A stretch of 64,000 nucleotides of DNA, from the NCBI GenBank assembly GCA_036365515.1, contig CM070873.1, positions 46,853,511 through 46,917,510 on the forward strand, given 5' to 3'. The notes beneath the pieces are model-generated. The model was given only the letters and a program-made list of their open reading frames with translations, was not told the DNA's origin and did not search any database. Shown here one piece after another: positions 37,954 through 45,398 of this stretch (position 1 is its first letter; each line of letters opens with the position of its first letter). The position numbers were made by a program, and so were the translations under genes. Origin of the DNA: Torymus aiolomorphi (taxonomy: Eukaryota; Arthropoda; Insecta; Hymenoptera; Torymidae).

Positions 37954-40900
37954 ACGACAGGTTTAGTGTTTATAGGTTTGAAAGGTTAAGGTTGATAGGT
38001 TTATAAAGAACGGTTTAGGGTTTCGGGTTTTCGGTTTTGACTTTATGGGATTTGGGGTTTTGGAGTTTGTGAGTTTTGAGTTTATGCGTTCTTGGTTTTT
38101 GGTTTATGGTATGCGCCGTTTTGAGGTTTATGAGATTGGGGTTTATGGAATGTAAGAATTTGGGGTTGATGGGATTTGGGGTTATTGGCTTGCTTTGCTT
38201 GGTGGGTTTGCTTTTTCATGGATTTGAGGTTCAATGATTCATGAATCTCATGTTTACCGAGGGCATCTCTTTTAGAATACTTTCTCGACTCGATAATCAA
38301 ATTTCTACAGTACCGTTTTGCAGTATACTTCTTGTCGGGTGTTAAAAAAAAATTCAAGGGTTGTTAAGATTTGAGTTGTTACAAGAATTTCGTCCGAAAA
38401 AGATGCAATATTTTCAACGGTGCGATGCTCCAACCGGAAGTCCAGGAAGTTTTTATTTATTTATTGGATAAGTTCGCTGGACAGAAGGATTTGTTTTTGA
38501 TATTTGAAGTTCAATTTTTTTTTTAAATCGTAATTTTTTCACAACACCTTTATATACATGGTCAAAATGATATCCGCAAAAAATTTTATTTACATTCAGC
38601 TATTAGTTTTTGAAACATTTGAAATAAATTTGGGTACATTCTACATATATTTAACAGATACGATAATTTCTAATTTTGGTTCTCAATGTTAAGTATGTTA
38701 ATTAAACAGACATAAGATCTATTATTCGCCTTGTTAATAGTACAGGCAGCGCTCTTCTGGTGTTCATTTTTGGAAGTTTAGATAGAGGGTACCAAACATT
38801 AGATTGTATAAGGCAAAACTTGAAAACAACAAAAAACGAGTTTTAAACTGTAATATAATATAAGGTACTATAGTAAAAAGTTATTTATATTATTTTAAAA
38901 CGCATAAAACATTTTTGAAGAAGTGTTCAGTTTTGTTGCGGATAGAAATAGAAATTAATACTTTTCGACCTCTAAAATCGAGATTTAATTACGAAACCAA
39001 TAAACCCGAAGATTATTGTAAAATACAGGAAAGTATTTGTACAATGTAGAAAGATCAATGTTGTGAAAAGGGTAAGAGTTATTATTCGTAAATCTTCTAT
39101 CAATAGTCTGTCGGTTGACAGCGTAATTTGAAAATGGCAATTAAGATCGAGGTTGGAGAATATAGTGGTAGAAAGGTAAGAAACGGGGGAAACGCGGGAA
39201 ATAGCACAGTAGAATAAAAATATGGAAAGGTGGCCAACTGCGGAAAAGCGCGGTAGAATAGAAATATGGAAACGCGTCAAACCTCGGGAAAGCATGGTAG
39301 AATGGAAATATGGAGACACGGGAAACCGCGGGCATGCGCAGGAAAAGGAATCTTGGATCTGAAGGTCGCGACAGTGCGCGGGAAAATCAAAGGGACGTGA
39401 TTGGAGGAGCACGAGATTGGGAGCGATGGACACGTGGCCACTAAGTTTCACAGGCAGTCTCCATCCAGTCTTCCTAGTGGCGATTTAATGTGAATTGAGT
39501 GAATGATTAACTTAATGTGAATTGAGTGGATGGACCTTGTTATGCAGCTCCTGCTGCCTGCCTCCTTTTTGTTTTGTAACGGAGTGATACTGAAACCCGG
39601 CACGCCTTCAGGTGCTGAGGTCGGACGAAGCATGGTGGTGGCCGATTGTGGCTGGTGATTTGGGTGAGGTCTTATTTGACCAGTGAGTGTGAGGTGCAGT
39701 GCCTCTGGTGATTGAAGAGTGATGTAACCATGGAAGGAAAAAACCGACGCAAGCGGACACGGGTGTTGCACTGGTGCCGCTTGTGCAGAAGAGACCACAC
39801 TGAGAGACTTTCGGAGTAGCTGGTACTCTTCAAGTCTAGATGGAGCTCTGAACCGTGGGGTTAGGCGCTACACTTCTCATTGGAGTAACAGTTACTCCGA
39901 TCTGAGTAGTGGTTACTCAGATTCGGTATAGCCACTGCACTGATCTGTGTGCGCGTGACCTAACCTCTCGGAAAAGAGTACGGAGCGCGTCAAAAACGCG
40001 CAGCTGTTACTCGCTTCGGAGTATTGACCACGCCGAATGGCGGCGCTGCTGTTGCTCGGTGTGAAGGTTAGAAGCTACTCGGAAAGTTTTTCAGTGCACG
40101 TGTCACGCGAAAGGATGGGGCACGAAAGGTAGGCAGAACGCTGCTGTCACTTCGACCCACGAAGAACTCTGAGATGCACGAGGATGACATTACCAGCCGG
40201 ATGTCGGTCGGTCAGTTCCACGCATTCGCGAGTGCAATGCCGGTGGTTCTTCATAAGGAGGTTTGGGACATTCGCTGTGTATTAGCGCAGAGTGTAGCCT
40301 GCCCTTGCTTTAGTTTTGTCTCAGAGTGTTTATTGAATTCGTTTTATTGAGACTACCATTTTCTCGGAGCGTGTGCGCGTGGGCAATCACATCGATATCT
40401 GATGGTTCGGATATAATCCCGGTAAGACCCGCCACAAGTTTTAATATATTTTCCACACTCCGTGCGCAAAGTAACCATTTTGCGCGCACAAGCGTGCGCA
40501 AATTGGGACTTTCCGCCCGTCAGTTTGAAAAATATTGTTCGATGCACATGCGAGAGATGATTCTAGACTCGTGTAATTGTTATCTCTCTCGCACTGTATA
40601 GTATCGAAAAGTACTATTTTGACACTCCATACGTATAAAGTACTACTTTTACATACGCTTCTATTTGCAAGCGTGCGGTAAAATAAAAAAAAAATAGTAC
40701 ATTACGCAACTAGTGCGCAAAATAGGTCATTCCCGCACGAGTCGAGATTGTCGCTCGACCGACAAAAGAGACGAGTGCGGTTGACCTATTGCTCACGTTT
40801 TGCGTATACTATTTTTCTTAACGAGCTGCGCAAAATTATTCGATTTTACGCACTCAGTTAGGAAATAGTTATTTTCGATACAAGTATCACAGTACAAGCG

Positions 40901-43900
40901 AAGTGGGTCATTCTCACACGGGTGTAGTTTGTCGCCCGAGCGAAGCGAGGGTGACAAAAACACCCGTGCAATGATGACCCTTTTCGGTCACGTGTATCGA
41001 ACTCTATTTTTTTTAACGGAGTGTGTGAAACTAGCCTTGTTGTTTGTTTTCCGTGCGCGAAGTAGCTGTTTCTCGCACGGCCTGCGCGAAAGTAAATTGA
41101 TCTGCGCATGCGCGACTTTCGCGCACGCCGTGTGTAAAGCAGCTACTTCGCGCACGCAAAACAAGCACGAGAAGGCGAGTTTCGCCCACTCCGTTAAAAA
41201 AAATAATGTCTGTTAAAGTTTATGTTAAACTCTCGCTTCGCTCGGGCCACAAACTCTGTCTCACGCAAGAATCAGTTTTATCGAACTAGTATCGAAAGGT
41301 ACTATTTTGTATGAAAAAAATCCTTTAAATAAATATTTATTATAATATTTTAACAAACTGTTGACTGTAGGGCTTAATTCTGTTTTGTGATTTCTTATTT
41401 TTGTCATATATTTTGATGGTTTTGACCTTCAACATAAGCTTCCAAAATCAGACACCAGTAGGGCGCTGCCTGTAACTCTTAAGAAGGCGAATACTACATA
41501 CTGAGTTAGAAAATTTGGTACCACATAAAAACTTTATTTCTAAGTTTTATTATATTTTAAAATGATATCTTTTATATATATCATTATAAATTAATTTTTC
41601 TTTTTGTTCGTATTATTTCCACATCATCTTGCGGTAAATATCGTGATTCGTTATTTTCTTATAGTGATTATCTTTATTATTTTTTTCAAGGTGGAGCCAA
41701 AAGTAACGATGTATGGTTTTGAGGTTAGTTTCATTTTCATATCGCTTTTTTATTGTTTAAAATCAATTTCTCGGTTTTCAGGGACGAATTTTTTCGAAAA
41801 TTGCGTATCTCAACTCAAAATGACTTAAGGGGGTGCCATAGCCGTATCATTACCGACCGAGCAATTGGCACAGTTTCAAGCTTATTAAAAATGAAATACA
41901 TAAAATCACAAAAAATCAAGAGAACACTTCGCTGCAGTTTTGAACGATCTATCACCCAGTACAAGTTTGAAGTTGAAATATCAAGCGGTTTTTGCACTTG
42001 TACTGGGTGATCGATCGATCAAAACTGCAGCGAAGTGTTCTCTTGTTTTTTTGTGATTGTATGTATTTCATTTTTAATAAGCTTGAAACTGTGCCAATTG
42101 CTCGGTCGGTAATGGTAGGACTATGGCATCCCGTTAAAACGTGTTGCTACATTGTTTTTTCGAAAAATTATTTTTTTCTCCATCAGAAAAATTCCTCTGG
42201 GAGAAAAAAAAACAATTTATCTGAAATTTAAAATATAATAAATATAGTAGACATTCATGGCATGCTTTATTTATTTTACAAAATTTCGTATATTCCTATT
42301 TAAAAAATTTAAATTAGGGTAAGTGTGTCAATTACTGTGCCCTCACCAGTTACTGGATTTTTGCACGCTTTCAAATGCCCAGTAACTGAAACTTGTCGTC
42401 TGCTTAGGGGGCACAGTAACTGGCACACTTACCCTATATCTTTCATAAAAGTATTAATAGTATTTAAAATGGAAAACATGATGATGCAACTTAAAAAATT
42501 ACTGTTATATATTTTTATATAAATAAGTTACTTTTTTAATTGGTTGTATTTTCAATAATAATTATTAACAAATTAACTAAAATATATAATTTATAGATGA
42601 ATTTTCGTGTAAGAATGTTAATTACTGAAATTAAAAATAAATATCAGTATAATTAATAAATAATAAAAATATAAATTCACAGTATGATGTAGTTTGAAAC
42701 TCCCTGGTGGAAACTGACTTCATTATTTACCTAATGAATAGCTAGTTTTAGTGACGTGTTCTTGTTTATGCACATACTGATTGTGCACATATTAATTGTG
42801 CACACTTTAACATTGGTATATATCTATATATATAGATCTGTACGGCATGGTGTGGTTTGTGCACATAAGAATTATGCACATATTTATTGTGCACACTTTA
42901 GGATTGGAGTATACACATAGATATAGATATACACCAATGCTAAAGTGTGCACAATAAATATGTGCATAATTCTTATGTGCACAAACCACACCATGCCATC
43001 TGTACCAATGCTATCTGTGCACAATAAATATGTGCACAATCCTTATGTGCACAAACAAGAACATGCCGTTTTAGTGGGGTATAGCCAAAAACTAGTCACT
43101 TTTCTTGTCTATTTCTATCTATCGAAGAACCGATTTTTTCAACATTATTCGACCATTTAAAAGATTGAAAATAGAAAGACTTTTTTTAATGATGGCCATA
43201 AGCTTGTTCTTAACTATTTCAAAGGTATTAAAATTAGGGAAAAAAAGAAACTGTTGGTCAGTTTTTTTAGTTAGGAAATGGTTAGTAGAAGGCTTGTTCT
43301 TATGACCAGGAGTAAGAGAGATAGAATCTAATAGAAAAATATGGGTTTCAGTTAATATCTAAGAAAGGAGTGCTACAAATGTTTTTTTAGCCTGTGTTTA
43401 TTGTTTACATTTTTGTAAACTATCTGTTACAATTGAATGCTCTTAAATGTAACGTTAAGTCTATGAGTAAATTTAAATTGAATATTTTGAGGTTATGCCA
43501 TTCTATTTCCAATCTATTAAATGGGCGAATAATAGGGGAAAAAGCATTTCAACATGGCCATTAACTAGCCATTTATACTAGCTATTTACTCACTTTCTGA
43601 CCATTTCGTAATAGACAAATTTCAACCAGGGATATGAAAGACATATTATGCGAAAAATTAATATACTCTAATTTGGTTTTATAAATAATTTGTGGAACTC
43701 TTGAACAGTTGATCATAATTAATTGATCATATCTAACAGTTTAAATAATAACTCAGTAATATTTTGTTATCATTGTATATACTTTCCAACCAAGTAAAAA
43801 CAGTCAAAGGTAAATTAGATGAAACAGTGTATAATATTAATTGCAAAACATACCAATACAAAATTTTGCTTTGAAAATATTCCCTGCAAATTTGTATTTA

Positions 43901-44654
43901 AAGGTTGCGTATTTTATTTCTTTTTTTCTATATTTTTAACCTAAAATACCGTATTTTTGAAATGCATTAGGTATATAAAAACAAGTTATGTAGGAACATC
44001 TAATGCGCAAATTATTTTTATATTCGAATTTCTACATGATATTCTATTAAGTTTATAGAATATTATAATAATATTATAATGTTACATATGAAATCTAAGA
44101 GAAAAAATATAAAATATATGTTAAATGAACCTCTTATTTACTAATCATAATAAATTATTGACAGTAGAAAAGAATGAAAAGATATTCTAATAAGTATTTA
44201 TTCTAATTTTTCTTAAAAAGCAAAAAATTATAAATCGATTTGTGACGCAGTAGATTTCGGTCACAGCGTTTTTTTAATCTTAATTAATATAATTCTACAT
44301 ATTAAATCCAAATATTCAAAATAAATTCAAAATGTGATAAAAATAACTTAAAATAACTTAATCGATAATTTATAGTTGGCATGCAATGTTAATAGCAGTA
44401 TGTAATGTATACCACGTTGTATTTTCAAACAGAGAGTTTTCATAAAACTCTTATGATGCTTGTCGAAACAATAAAAAATATTGATATTTATAATTATGAA
44501 CAATAAACGAACTTTTTTTGTACTAAGTCTTTTCCTTTTACAGCAATATACTGAATCTAAAAATCAAATCATCCAGCCACATATTCTTTCATTGCAGATC
44601 GCCGGCGCAATGACGACGTACCTCGTCATCCTTAAATCACCCACCAAGTGTTGA
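14690..44654 (+). CDS. Gustatory receptor (insect 7tm_7 family), six-exon gene, Gr locus 1
   Basis: Six exons join without a frame break: 14690-15076, 15755-15998, 18210-18508, 23904-23978, 29970-30065 and 44598-44654. They encode about 385 residues, the usual length for an insect Gr. All introns are GT-AG with phases 0, 1, 0, 0, 0. The protein has several hydrophobic segments, as expected for a seven-transmembrane ligand-gated chemoreceptor of sensory neuron membranes. The C-terminal part carries LHFTAAFGFFRINLPLL followed by AGAMTTYLVIL, which matches the family signature (FTA.GFF..D..LL, then TYL in the last helix). The start is the first ATG after an in-frame TGA at 14561, just before the typical N-terminal motif LIARTFGLAPYSV. 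The final intron is 14.5 kb and full of transposons. Exon assembly is by eye. Family assignment is firm; ligand and orthologue are unknown. A paralogous locus follows at 47-59.7 kb. Confidence 0.88.
15372..15626. mobile_element. 255-bp TIR element (CCCTGGTAGAAA) in Gr intron 1
   Basis: Ends CCCTGGTAGAAACGTTAA and ATTTTCTACCAGGG in inverted orientation. The interior has GTTAACCAACGAAATTGG and GGCTAATTATTGGTTAA words. The same family occurs at 55967-56224. Confidence 0.75.
15755..15998 (+). CDS. Gr locus 1 exon 2
   Basis: Preceded by the acceptor TTAG at 15751-15754 and followed by CCAG|GTAAAT, ending in phase 1. Encodes YDVATNAKGL through RHLNRMLFPG, with two strongly hydrophobic segments around NIYFLVIGWVTYF and IYVYFYLPISIAVMKF. 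It aligns with the exon 2 remnant of Gr locus 2 over EPLMAAIIYV (NPLFNAIIYV in the paralogue). Confidence 0.87.
16245..16792. mobile_element. 548-bp foldback element in Gr intron 2
   Basis: Outer arms (CTAGGAGATGGTCAGGGGTC; its complement ends near 16792) extend for about 100 bp through ATATCGTAGCTTTCTTCATA. An inner near-perfect inverted pair carries GAAAATAAAACTAGAGAGTG at about 16455 and its complement at 16548-16575. It is an almost complete hairpin with no protein. Confidence 0.8.
17352..17750. repeat. Degenerate array of CGACGAAAACTAGTATGATT words
   Basis: About eight units of 40-55 bp around GACGAAAACTAGTATCATTC and GAGTTTGCATCGAA, the last ones inverted (CGTGTTAGTCTTCGATGCAA). It resembles the other word-array foldbacks but no clear terminal repeat was found. 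Confidence 0.5.
17898..18028. repeat. (CA)n and (CACG)n compound microsatellite
   Basis: About 45 bp of CA then CGCA tetranucleotides, in intron 2 of Gr locus 1 about 180 bp before exon 3. Confidence 0.92.
18210..18508 (+). CDS. Gr locus 1 exon 3
   Basis: Acceptor CATGCAG ends at 18209. Two bases complete the split glycine codon, and the exon ends in phase 0 at CAA|GTAATG. Encodes the intracellular loop and next helices: LHLRDVCWLHSCLC, ERINSLYSVQLLLW and a final hydrophobic segment LIFVFVLLVTLLAVVCHF. It matches locus 2 exon 3 (51916-52232) in length, phase and motifs (DVxWLH, E.YS.QLLLW). Confidence 0.9.
19085..19480. repeat. GGAATAAAGTA word array
   Basis: Repeats of GGAATAAAGTA and GGGACTAAAGCTGAAC / CTGCGACTTTAGTCCCTTGT. 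The same block occurs at 24180-24660 inside the 884-bp element, which suggests a related or truncated copy here. Confidence 0.55.
20839..21551. mobile_element. 713-bp foldback element made of AACTG words
   Basis: Ends CCCTAGCAAAAAAAGAT and TTTTTTTACTAGGG, flanked by TA on both sides. The left half and right half are inverted copies around GTCGGAATTGAGACAAAGAC and its complement. Almost the whole interior is made of short words such as AACTGAAGAAAACTG, AACTGCAGATAACTG and CAGTTATTAACTGTT in both orientations. No protein is encoded. Confidence 0.78.
22277..22355. repeat. (CA)n/(CG)n/(TA)n compound microsatellite
   Basis: ACACACACGCGCGCGCGC passing into CA and then ATATAT. Confidence 0.92.
22647..23232 (+). 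mobile_element. 586-bp foldback with GCGGACACGTCGA arrays, copy 1
   Basis: Starts CGTCGGCTTACTAG and ends CCACTAAGCCGACG. Both arms are tandem units of about 25-30 bp around AAAAAGCGGACACGTCGATT, in inverted orientation on the two sides. The centre, with GAGCCAGATGATTTTCCAGT and a TTTGATAAGTGAAATAACG block, recurs in inverted orientation in the second copy. Confidence 0.75.
23904..23978 (+). CDS. Gr locus 1 exon 4 (25 codons)
   Basis: Acceptor TTCGCAG ends at 23903; donor GAG|GTAAGA follows 23978. Encodes ANKVGAIVFSPSS through RIDQDKE in phase 0 on both sides. The opening ANKVG and closing acidic/KE pattern are typical of the exon before the last cytoplasmic loop in insect Grs. The paralogous exon at 56487-56555 opens with ANSIGKAVF. 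Confidence 0.83.
24013..25440. mobile_element. TIR element (GGGTGACTCG ends) hosting the 884-bp element
   Basis: Left end GGGTGACTCG at 24013 and right end CGAGTCACCC ending 25440, with TA on both outer sides. The CACGGAGAG element sits 14 bases inside the left end, so this element was there first. The right subterminal part contains GTTCATTTACTGG, a word shared with the 13053-13286 element. Confidence 0.55.
24027..24910. mobile_element. 884-bp TIR element (CACGGAGAG type), nested
   Basis: Left end CACGGAGAGAAAAGTTTC; right end AATTTTTCTCTCCGTA (last base changed). It is flanked by CA on both sides (24025-24026, 24911-24912). Subterminal repeats around GAGACTCAGGC and GCCTGAGACTC are in opposite orientation. 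The middle holds a word array of GGAATAAAGTA and CTTTATTCCCGC (24180-24400) and the inverted pair GGGACTAAAGTCG / CGACTTTAGTCCC, which also occurs at 19260-19320. Confidence 0.7.
25539..27222. mobile_element. 1.68-kb TIR element (CTCTCTAAATTT ends) with AATAAGTGAA word arrays
   Basis: Left CTCTCTAAATTTGAATAAGT and right ACTTATTTAAATTTAGAGAG are inverted. Both flanking arms are arrays of TTCACTTATTC / AATAAGTGAAA words (25560-25825 and 27030-27215). The middle hosts the foldback element 25841-26344 and unrelated AT-rich DNA. A small relative lies at 54031-54198. Confidence 0.68.
25841..26344 (-). mobile_element. 504-bp foldback with GCCGACACGTCGA arrays, copy 2
   Basis: Starts CGTTGGCTTAGTGG and ends CCACTAAGCCGACG. 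The left arm has about eight units of GGAAAAGCCGACACGTCGAT, the right arm about four inverted units. The central block (ACTGGAGAATCATCTGGCTC) is the reverse complement of the copy 1 centre. It is nested in the 25539-27222 element. Apparent reading frames through the arrays are by-products of the repeat. Confidence 0.77.
27251..27850. mobile_element. 600-bp foldback with TTAA target duplication
   Basis: Arms start GGTATACCCGAAAA on the left and end TATACCTACC on the right, with TTAA on both sides (27247-27250, 27851-27854). Long inner arms share AAATAATTTTTATTTTACTT and AACAATATCTGCATTTG. A TTAA duplication is the mark of piggyBac-type transposition. There is no transposase. Confidence 0.68.
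28211..29111. mobile_element. 901-bp TIR element (GGGGAGACTGGGGTAAAACC)
   Basis: Left GGGGAGACTGGGGTAAAACC and right GGTTTTACCCCAGTCTGCCC, flanked by TA. The motif GGGGTAAAACCGGATA recurs inside in both orientations (28560-28600, 28893-28935, 29085). Similar GGGGTAAAAC(C/G) repeats are known in many animal genomes. It encodes no protein. Confidence 0.78.
29970..30065 (+). CDS. Gr locus 1 exon 5 (32 codons)
   Basis: Acceptor GCTTTTCAG ends at 29969; donor AAG|GTAAGT follows 30065. Encodes DQFFIGQYFALHS then LHFTAAFGFFRINLPLLLK, phase 0 at both ends. This is the most diagnostic part of the gene, since the FTA.GFF..(D/N)..LL motif marks the segment before the last transmembrane helix of insect gustatory receptors. 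Confidence 0.88.
31262..31975. repeat. 310-bp tandem repeat, about 2.3 copies
   Basis: Unit starts at 31262, 31572 and 31882 (CAACATAACCTCT). Units share TTGTACTCGATAAGTGTAAT, GAGTCAATCAATCGAATATT and AAATATCTTTGGTCACAAC. The array leads into the CA-repeat-associated element at 32160. Confidence 0.82.
32160..32492 (+). repeat. CA-microsatellite-associated dispersed repeat, copy 1
   Basis: A GTTCAAAAGTTATCGCCTGT segment is followed by (CACG)n/(CA)n, then AACAACGGATTTTAGCGCCA and TTTTCACCGTTACAGAGCTT, ending in CCTCTTTGAGGAAGC. The same order occurs near 48140-48400 and, inverted, at 62873-63010. A partial copy is at 33010-33302. Confidence 0.72.
33010..33302 (+). repeat. CA-associated dispersed repeat, copy 2 (partial)
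   Basis: Contains CTTCCTCCTAGACGAAGCTT, a (CA)n stretch with CACGTACGTACG variants, and ACAAAGCTTCCTCTAGGAGG AAGC at its end. It is flanked by the inverted pair GCTTCAGCGGTCTAGTAGAC (32970) and GTCTACTAGACCGCTGAAGC (33322), so it may be a larger foldback of about 370 bp. Confidence 0.62.
33500..33855 (-). pseudogene. R1-clade ORF2 C-terminus, copy A continued
   Basis: Beyond the inserted TIR element the minus strand resumes with VASAY... and GVPPIDLLAIERTDVFETK. It continues through KQAMAEWQRRCESSDKERWA and ends LIPRIEDWTERRI, the C-terminal region of R1-clade ORF2. It restores the reading interrupted at 34440 and shows that the insertion happened inside an existing element. Confidence 0.75.
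33858..34436. mobile_element. 579-bp TIR element (CACGGAGAG type) inserted in the R1 copy
   Basis: Left end CACGGAGAGAAGTTTC and right end GAAATTTCTTTCCGTG are inverted repeats. The element is flanked by TA on both sides (33856-33857 and 34437-34438). It splits the RT coding sequence of the R1 copy, which gives independent proof of its borders. It has no transposase ORF. Confidence 0.82.
34441..36091 (-). pseudogene. R1-clade ORF2 (endonuclease and reverse transcriptase), copy A, decayed
   Basis: The minus strand opens with MKIVQLNLNHCESAHELLNQ and VDVAIVCEQYRN, the start of an APE-type endonuclease. It continues with VYTYTAAIYASFNAPIKEL and the motif LIAGDFNAWAVEWGS with TFRRKAKGSIVDLTY. 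A large part between endonuclease and polymerase is missing. RT follows with NSCLEEGIFPANWKKQRLML, GVRQGSILSPPTWNIMYDGV and FADDIAVVVVAK (active-site FADD), and it continues to SIMLYGVPIWAPT at 34440. Several frameshifts and a small repeat of GAATGCCATCCCA mark it as dead. A 579-bp TIR element then interrupts it. Confidence 0.82.
36124..36345 (-). pseudogene. R1-clade ORF1 C-terminus with CCHC zinc knuckles (copy A)
   Basis: On the minus strand PAPLRCCKCLGFNHIAKNC and CCFKCGNEGHRARSC are two CX2CX4HX4C zinc knuckles, followed by REPNHVLC and a stop at 36124. This is the nucleic-acid-binding end of a gag-like ORF1. It is joined in frame to the RT of copy B, giving a 271-codon chimeric frame (36939 to 36124). 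ORF2 starts 33 bases beyond its stop. Confidence 0.75.
36350..37870 (-). pseudogene. R1-clade non-LTR retrotransposon, upstream copy B (reverse transcriptase part)
   Basis: Read on the minus strand from 37870 down, the sequence gives a linker (VHWWTKDIAIIRKECLRARK). After a frameshift come EAIRRVTASYEQKRKELK and the RT blocks GILPAQWEVERLVLHPKGN, NQYGLRKGHSTIDVIDRVVS, GVPQGSVLESPIWNILYNGL and MIAYADVVVLIVVAK. The active-site YADD reads YADV, so the polymerase would be inactive. Then come AIKYLGVTIDTQLSFKHDL and ARALACLMPNIGGP. Several frameshifts break the frame. No endonuclease precedes it, so it is 5' truncated near a (TC)n tract. It ends inside the RT, where copy A begins. Confidence 0.8.
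37888..37949. repeat. (TC)n microsatellite
   Basis: About 31 TC units, at the 5' truncation point of R1 copy B. Confidence 0.93.
37964..38215 (+). repeat. G/T-rich degenerate array (GGTTTATGGGATTTGGGGTT)
   Basis: Successive units of 12-25 bp such as GGTTTAGGGTTTCGGG, TATGGGATTTGGGGTTTTGG and GATGGGATTTGGGGTTATTG. Strand asymmetry is strong and guanine runs recur. It stands next to the 5' end of the R1 block, beyond a (TC)n tract. Confidence 0.6.
39170..39345. repeat. Minisatellite, about 50-bp unit, three to four copies
   Basis: Units around GGTAGAATAGAAATATGGAA and CGGGAAA(C/G)CGCGG. Open frames on the minus strand here reflect the repeat. Confidence 0.6.
39798..40096. mobile_element. 299-bp TIR element (CACTGAGAG type), copy 2
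   Basis: Same family, orientation and length as 4683-4981, with about ten substitutions. It is flanked by CA on both sides instead of TA. The close identity points to recent movement. Confidence 0.87.
40437..41320. repeat. GC-rich dispersed repeat, copy 2 (longer)
   Basis: Same words as 441-790, with additional inverted pairs such as CCGTGCGCGAAGTAGCTG / CAGCTACTTCGCGCACG. GTATCGAAAAGTACTATTTT and GTATCGAAAGGTACTATTTT lie near the two ends. No protein is supported. Confidence 0.6.
41829..42133. mobile_element. 305-bp nearly complete hairpin with TTAA target duplication
   Basis: Arms of about 130-140 bp are close to perfect inverted copies, from GTGCCATAGCCGTATCATTA to its complement ending GGCATCCC. 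They include GAACACTTCGCTGCAGTTTT and CACCCAGTACAAG. TTAA on both sides (41825-41828, 42134-42137) suggests a piggyBac-type non-autonomous element. Confidence 0.82.
42317..42434. mobile_element. 118-bp TIR element (GGGTAAGTGTG)
   Basis: Left GGGTAAGTGTGTCAATTACT and right CAGTAACTGGCACACTTACC(C), flanked by TA. The word CAGTTACTGG / CCAGTAACTG fills the interior in both orientations. Confidence 0.75.
42745..43075. mobile_element. Foldback of GTGCACA words
   Basis: An inner pair of 56-bp arms is essentially perfect (42845-42900 and 42941-42996; GCATGGTGTGGTTTGTGCAC). Outer arms contain TGTTCTTGTTTATGCACAT and its complement near 43045. The word GTGCACAT recurs about a dozen times in both orientations. 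Confidence 0.75.
43080..44590. other. AT-rich end of Gr locus 1 intron 5
   Basis: No gene seen. Words such as CATGGCCATTAACTAGCC and AATTTCAACCAGGG around 43550-43635 may be the end of a diverged CCCTGG-type element. Confidence 0.4.
44598..44654 (+). CDS. Gr locus 1 exon 6 (terminal exon, 18 codons and stop)
   Basis: Acceptor TTCATTGCAG ends at 44597. Encodes IAGAMTTYLVILKSPTKC and a TGA stop. The TTYLVIL core matches the conserved TY motif of the last helix. The usual QF that follows it in many Grs is absent. It is 14.5 kb from exon 5 and nearly identical in design to the locus 2 terminal exon at 59620-59670. Confidence 0.85.
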   Translation: MAGAMTTYLVILKSPTKC

Positions 44655-44839
44655 TCCCTCTGTGGGTTGTCCTTGTCATCGAAATAACCGTTCTGCGTCT
44701 TATTTCTTAACAAGCGCTCAGGGCCAGAAATAGTGGAAGCAGAAAGAAGAGAACGTAGGCGACGTTGAGTGAAAGGACCAAAACTGTCCTCCCCTATGTT
44801 GCGACGTATGTAAATATACGTACACCCTACTGCGCTCGG

Positions 44840-44947
<108 letters not shown>

Positions 44948-45398
44948 GAGAGACTCACGGAGAACGAAAAAAAAAACAGCAGTCGTCGTATCGATTGGCC
45001 TTGTCTATTTACGTGACAGCTTCGGAAAAAGTTGACACTCATTAGTCAAGAAGCTCGAAACGTGTGATAATATCTAGATGAAGACCCCTTATCCGCGGTT
45101 AAGTGGTTGGAGTCGGTGCTCGGTCAGTCACTCTTGAATGTTGCACTATCTCCATCTCTTTTACTATCTTACTCTCTCTTACTTTGTGCACGCGCGTTCA
45201 TCTGGCCTCTACTTTACATCCGCCGTGTCCCATTGTATTGTGTTTCTGTGGATCGGGAGATTGAAAAAAAAAAAGAAATGGGATCACAACAGAGCGTCCG
45301 GGCTTCCTGGAAATGTTGCCTGTTGTTTCGGTTCAATTTCGTGTTTCGTTGCCTTCCGCCCGTGTGGTAATTGTTATTCCTTCGTACGACTTTTGATG

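Noticed and set aside
39448..39798. 116-codon minus-strand frame (with 38972-39451 next to it)
   Set aside because: Partly minisatellite, and it ends where the 299-bp TIR element begins. No domain is seen. It could be 5' sequence of the R1 block but I cannot support that.
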